Source of the DNA: Rhabdornis inornatus
Lineage: Eukaryota; Chordata; Aves; Passeriformes; Rhabdornithidae
Direction: 5' to 3'
Length of the DNA stretch: 64,000 nucleotides
Assembly (NCBI GenBank): GCA_013397075.1
Contig: VWZS01008810.1
Span: 2,775,920 to 2,839,919 of the forward strand
The notes beneath the pieces are model-generated. The model saw only the letters and a list, made by a program, of their open reading frames with translations, did no database searches and was not told where the DNA came from. Positions 61,824 through 64,000 of the stretch are shown piece after piece (position 1 is the first letter of the stretch; the number at the start of each line of letters is the position of its first letter). The translations under genes were made by a program, and so were the position numbers.

Positions 61824-61895
61824 TTGGTTTGTTTGTTTGTTTGTTTGTTCATTTTGGGTTTTGGTTTTCTTTGTGTTTTTTTTGGTTTTTTTTTT
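61824..61895 (+). repeat. (TTTG)n and T/G-rich low-complexity tract
   Basis: About six TTTG units at 61826-61849, followed by a run of T and G with TTTTGGG words. It yields Lys/Gln/Asn-rich open frames on the minus strand, which are artefacts. Confidence 0.93.
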
Positions 61896-64000
61896 GAGCG
61901 GCAAGGAACTTTCATGGAAAAACTATATTTGGAGGCCTGGTATTCTTTCTGTGCACAGTCCATTATTTGATATATAACAATCATGTTTCCTCACAATTTT
62001 TTATCTCCCCAAATGTAACTGCACACATCATTTTACTCATGGACATTCAGATCTTTCCTGCCACTTGTTTTTGGGCTGCTATAATTTCTTTGTTTTTTTC
62101 AAATACAATAGACAGAAATGAACAAGGAACTCAAAGAGGAACAGACCATCACCACACATAAACACACACTGTTCTACATGCACTTGTACATAAAGAAAAC
62201 ATCTTATTTTTTTTTACTTAATTAAAATTAGCTAAAACAAGGCAACTTTAGAGGGTCACACGTGGAATAAACAAATAAAATGAGGCTTGGAGGTAATGCA
62301 GTGAAAGCTAAAACCATCTAAAAGAAATTCAAAGTCATCTGATCAGGCTAAACAGAAAACAAATTATGAAAACCAACTGGTTTGTGAATCCATTTCCTGT
62401 GAAAGACAAAATTGACATGTCAAGCTCATAGGAAGGAAATGAGTTTTTAAGAGATAATTTTCACAAATGTGAAAAGATGAAGCATTTAATTAATACTAAA
62501 GTTACTGTATTTCATCTTTCCATACTTTCAGAGCTGTAATTTCAGCTGTGGATCAATCCTGTACCTTGATATAAACAGACGGATTCTAAGAGGAGGAGAA
62601 GACACATGAATTCATGATTGCTGTTTTCTCTGGGAACTTGTGAACCAATGTCATCTGATGTTTATTTATAGAATGGATTTCTGAGGAGGACCACCTGAGA
62701 GGAAGAAATCATATTTCAGTACATTGGTAAAGGGAGACAAGGTGCACAGTTAAACTCATGTAGCTGTAGTGCAATATAATTGTACAACAGTTGAATATTC
62801 ATTGTAGAAGTAATTTTTTTCCCAATTAGGCTTTTGCAAGAGGCTCAGAAAAAGCCAAGGTCCACTCGTATGTCTGAAACAAAAGTGATCATGGAGCTGA
62901 ATTCCACCAAAATAAAAGCGTTTTCTCAACAAGTGGAGGCCAAAATCTCTCATGTTATGGTGCAAATGCAGGTTTTCCTGTTTTGTCTTCCTGGAAGTCT
63001 ACCTAAGTTAGAGCATATCTCTTACTTTTGCCAGCACACTTTCTGGTATAGCCAAGAAATGATGCCTAATCATCACAGTTCTGCCAGCAGAAACTCCTAT
63101 ATGTCTGTACTTGCACTAAAAAAATGGTGTTATTACTGTCACTGTTTGTTTTACTAGGGGAAAAAAAAAAAAATAGGTTTCAAGCAAACAAATGGAAGCA
63201 CTTTTTATATAATACATAATGAAATTGTGAAACCTGCTGTCTATAGGAACAGACAGAGGACAAAACTTTATCTGGATTAAAAAAAATTCGAGAAATTGAT
63301 ACAAGAGATGTGCATCATTGGATATTAAACATGAAAGCCCAGATGCAACCTCTGGCTGAGAAAAAAAATCACTAAAAAGCTGAGTGCTGGGAGCTAAGAA
63401 ATTATACCATGGGAAGGATCACTCTATAACTACCTTATTTTTTCTGTTCTTTCCCTAAGGGTTAATGTTAAAGCTAGGAGACTTCAGTCCTTTGATCTAA
63501 GCTCTCAAGCAGGTCACAGAAGGAATAATTCCTATAAACCCTCAGTGAAAATAAACATGAATACTCCAAGTTATTCAAATATTAGTTGGTCCTTTTGGCT
63601 TTTCAAATATTGCAGCCTTCTAACAGTCATGAAAATCTCCATGCACCTGACATGCTATAAACTTGGGAGAGATATCTAGTTTCCAGATCCCTAAGTTCTG
63701 CCACAGAAAGAAAAGGCAAGAGGTCTTAAACAAAATACATAATTTTTTAGCAGGTCTTCCTTTCACAGTCATTGTCTTGGTTATTTTCTCAAGATAATAT
63801 CCCTCCCTTTCTGTAAGAAGAAAGTTTAAGAAATACTTTACTGAGTAAGACCAAAACCTGGCTTCATCTAACCTCACTATCTGTCCTCCACAGCTCAGAC
63901 TTTAACCAGATGGTGGTCATTTGGCCATATGGTCCCCTTGACAAACACATAAGTATTGCCTAAGGTGGAAACCTGGCTGTTTTCCTGCTGCCAGATCCTA
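61896..64000. other. Noncoding, nothing recognised
   Basis: AT-rich to the window edge, with an A-run at about 63161-63173. Open frames at 62834-63157 (plus) and 63620-63877 (minus) show no family signature. A gene could begin beyond the right edge, but nothing here points to one. Confidence 0.5.

Overview
The window looks like gene-poor avian nuclear DNA: a gene desert or the inside of very large introns. It is AT-rich and full of stop codons in all frames. Its recognisable interspersed repeats are those of bird genomes: CR1 non-LTR retrotransposon fragments whose 3' ends carry the ATTCTATG-type octamer, and a diverged endogenous-retrovirus solo LTR of a type common in birds. No Alu, L1 or other mammalian repeat was recognised. 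The species cannot be told from this sequence. I found no coding exon, tRNA, rRNA, CRISPR array, operon or bacterial or phage feature that I can support. The longest open frames (about 60 to 115 codons) have the length and composition expected by chance, and none resembles a protein family I know. Layout from left to right. Positions 1-4200 hold a pyrimidine tract and a possible old LTR tail (740-1143). A CR1 3' tail lies at 4217-4362. From 4.4 to 16.8 kb there are only simple repeats. A minus-strand solo LTR with TG...CA ends lies at 16781-17299. A near-perfect AAAAAG microsatellite lies at 18161-18291, followed by a consensus CRE. At 22.86-23.44 kb is the best candidate conserved regulatory element, dense in homeodomain-type TAATTA sites and palindromes. 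A 1.2-kb minus-strand CR1 with decayed reverse-transcriptase motifs spans 27074-28250. Candidate regulatory stretches lie at 35.48-36.18 kb and 40.85-43.50 kb; the second contains an ancient inverted-repeat element. A very old plus-strand CR1 remnant lies at 47660-48275. A CpG-enriched stretch at 56.58-57.06 kb is followed by a perfect 16-bp stem hairpin at 57165-57205. The last 7 kb show only simple repeats. Because no gene was found there is no pathway to describe. What function the window has is most plausibly cis-regulation from the candidate noncoding elements, whose target gene must lie outside it. Family names for repeats rest on my recollection of consensus sequences, not on a search. 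Calls of conserved element rest on base composition and motif texture only, since no alignment was possible. I did not find an undescribed system; the hairpin and the homeodomain-rich element are the items most worth checking.
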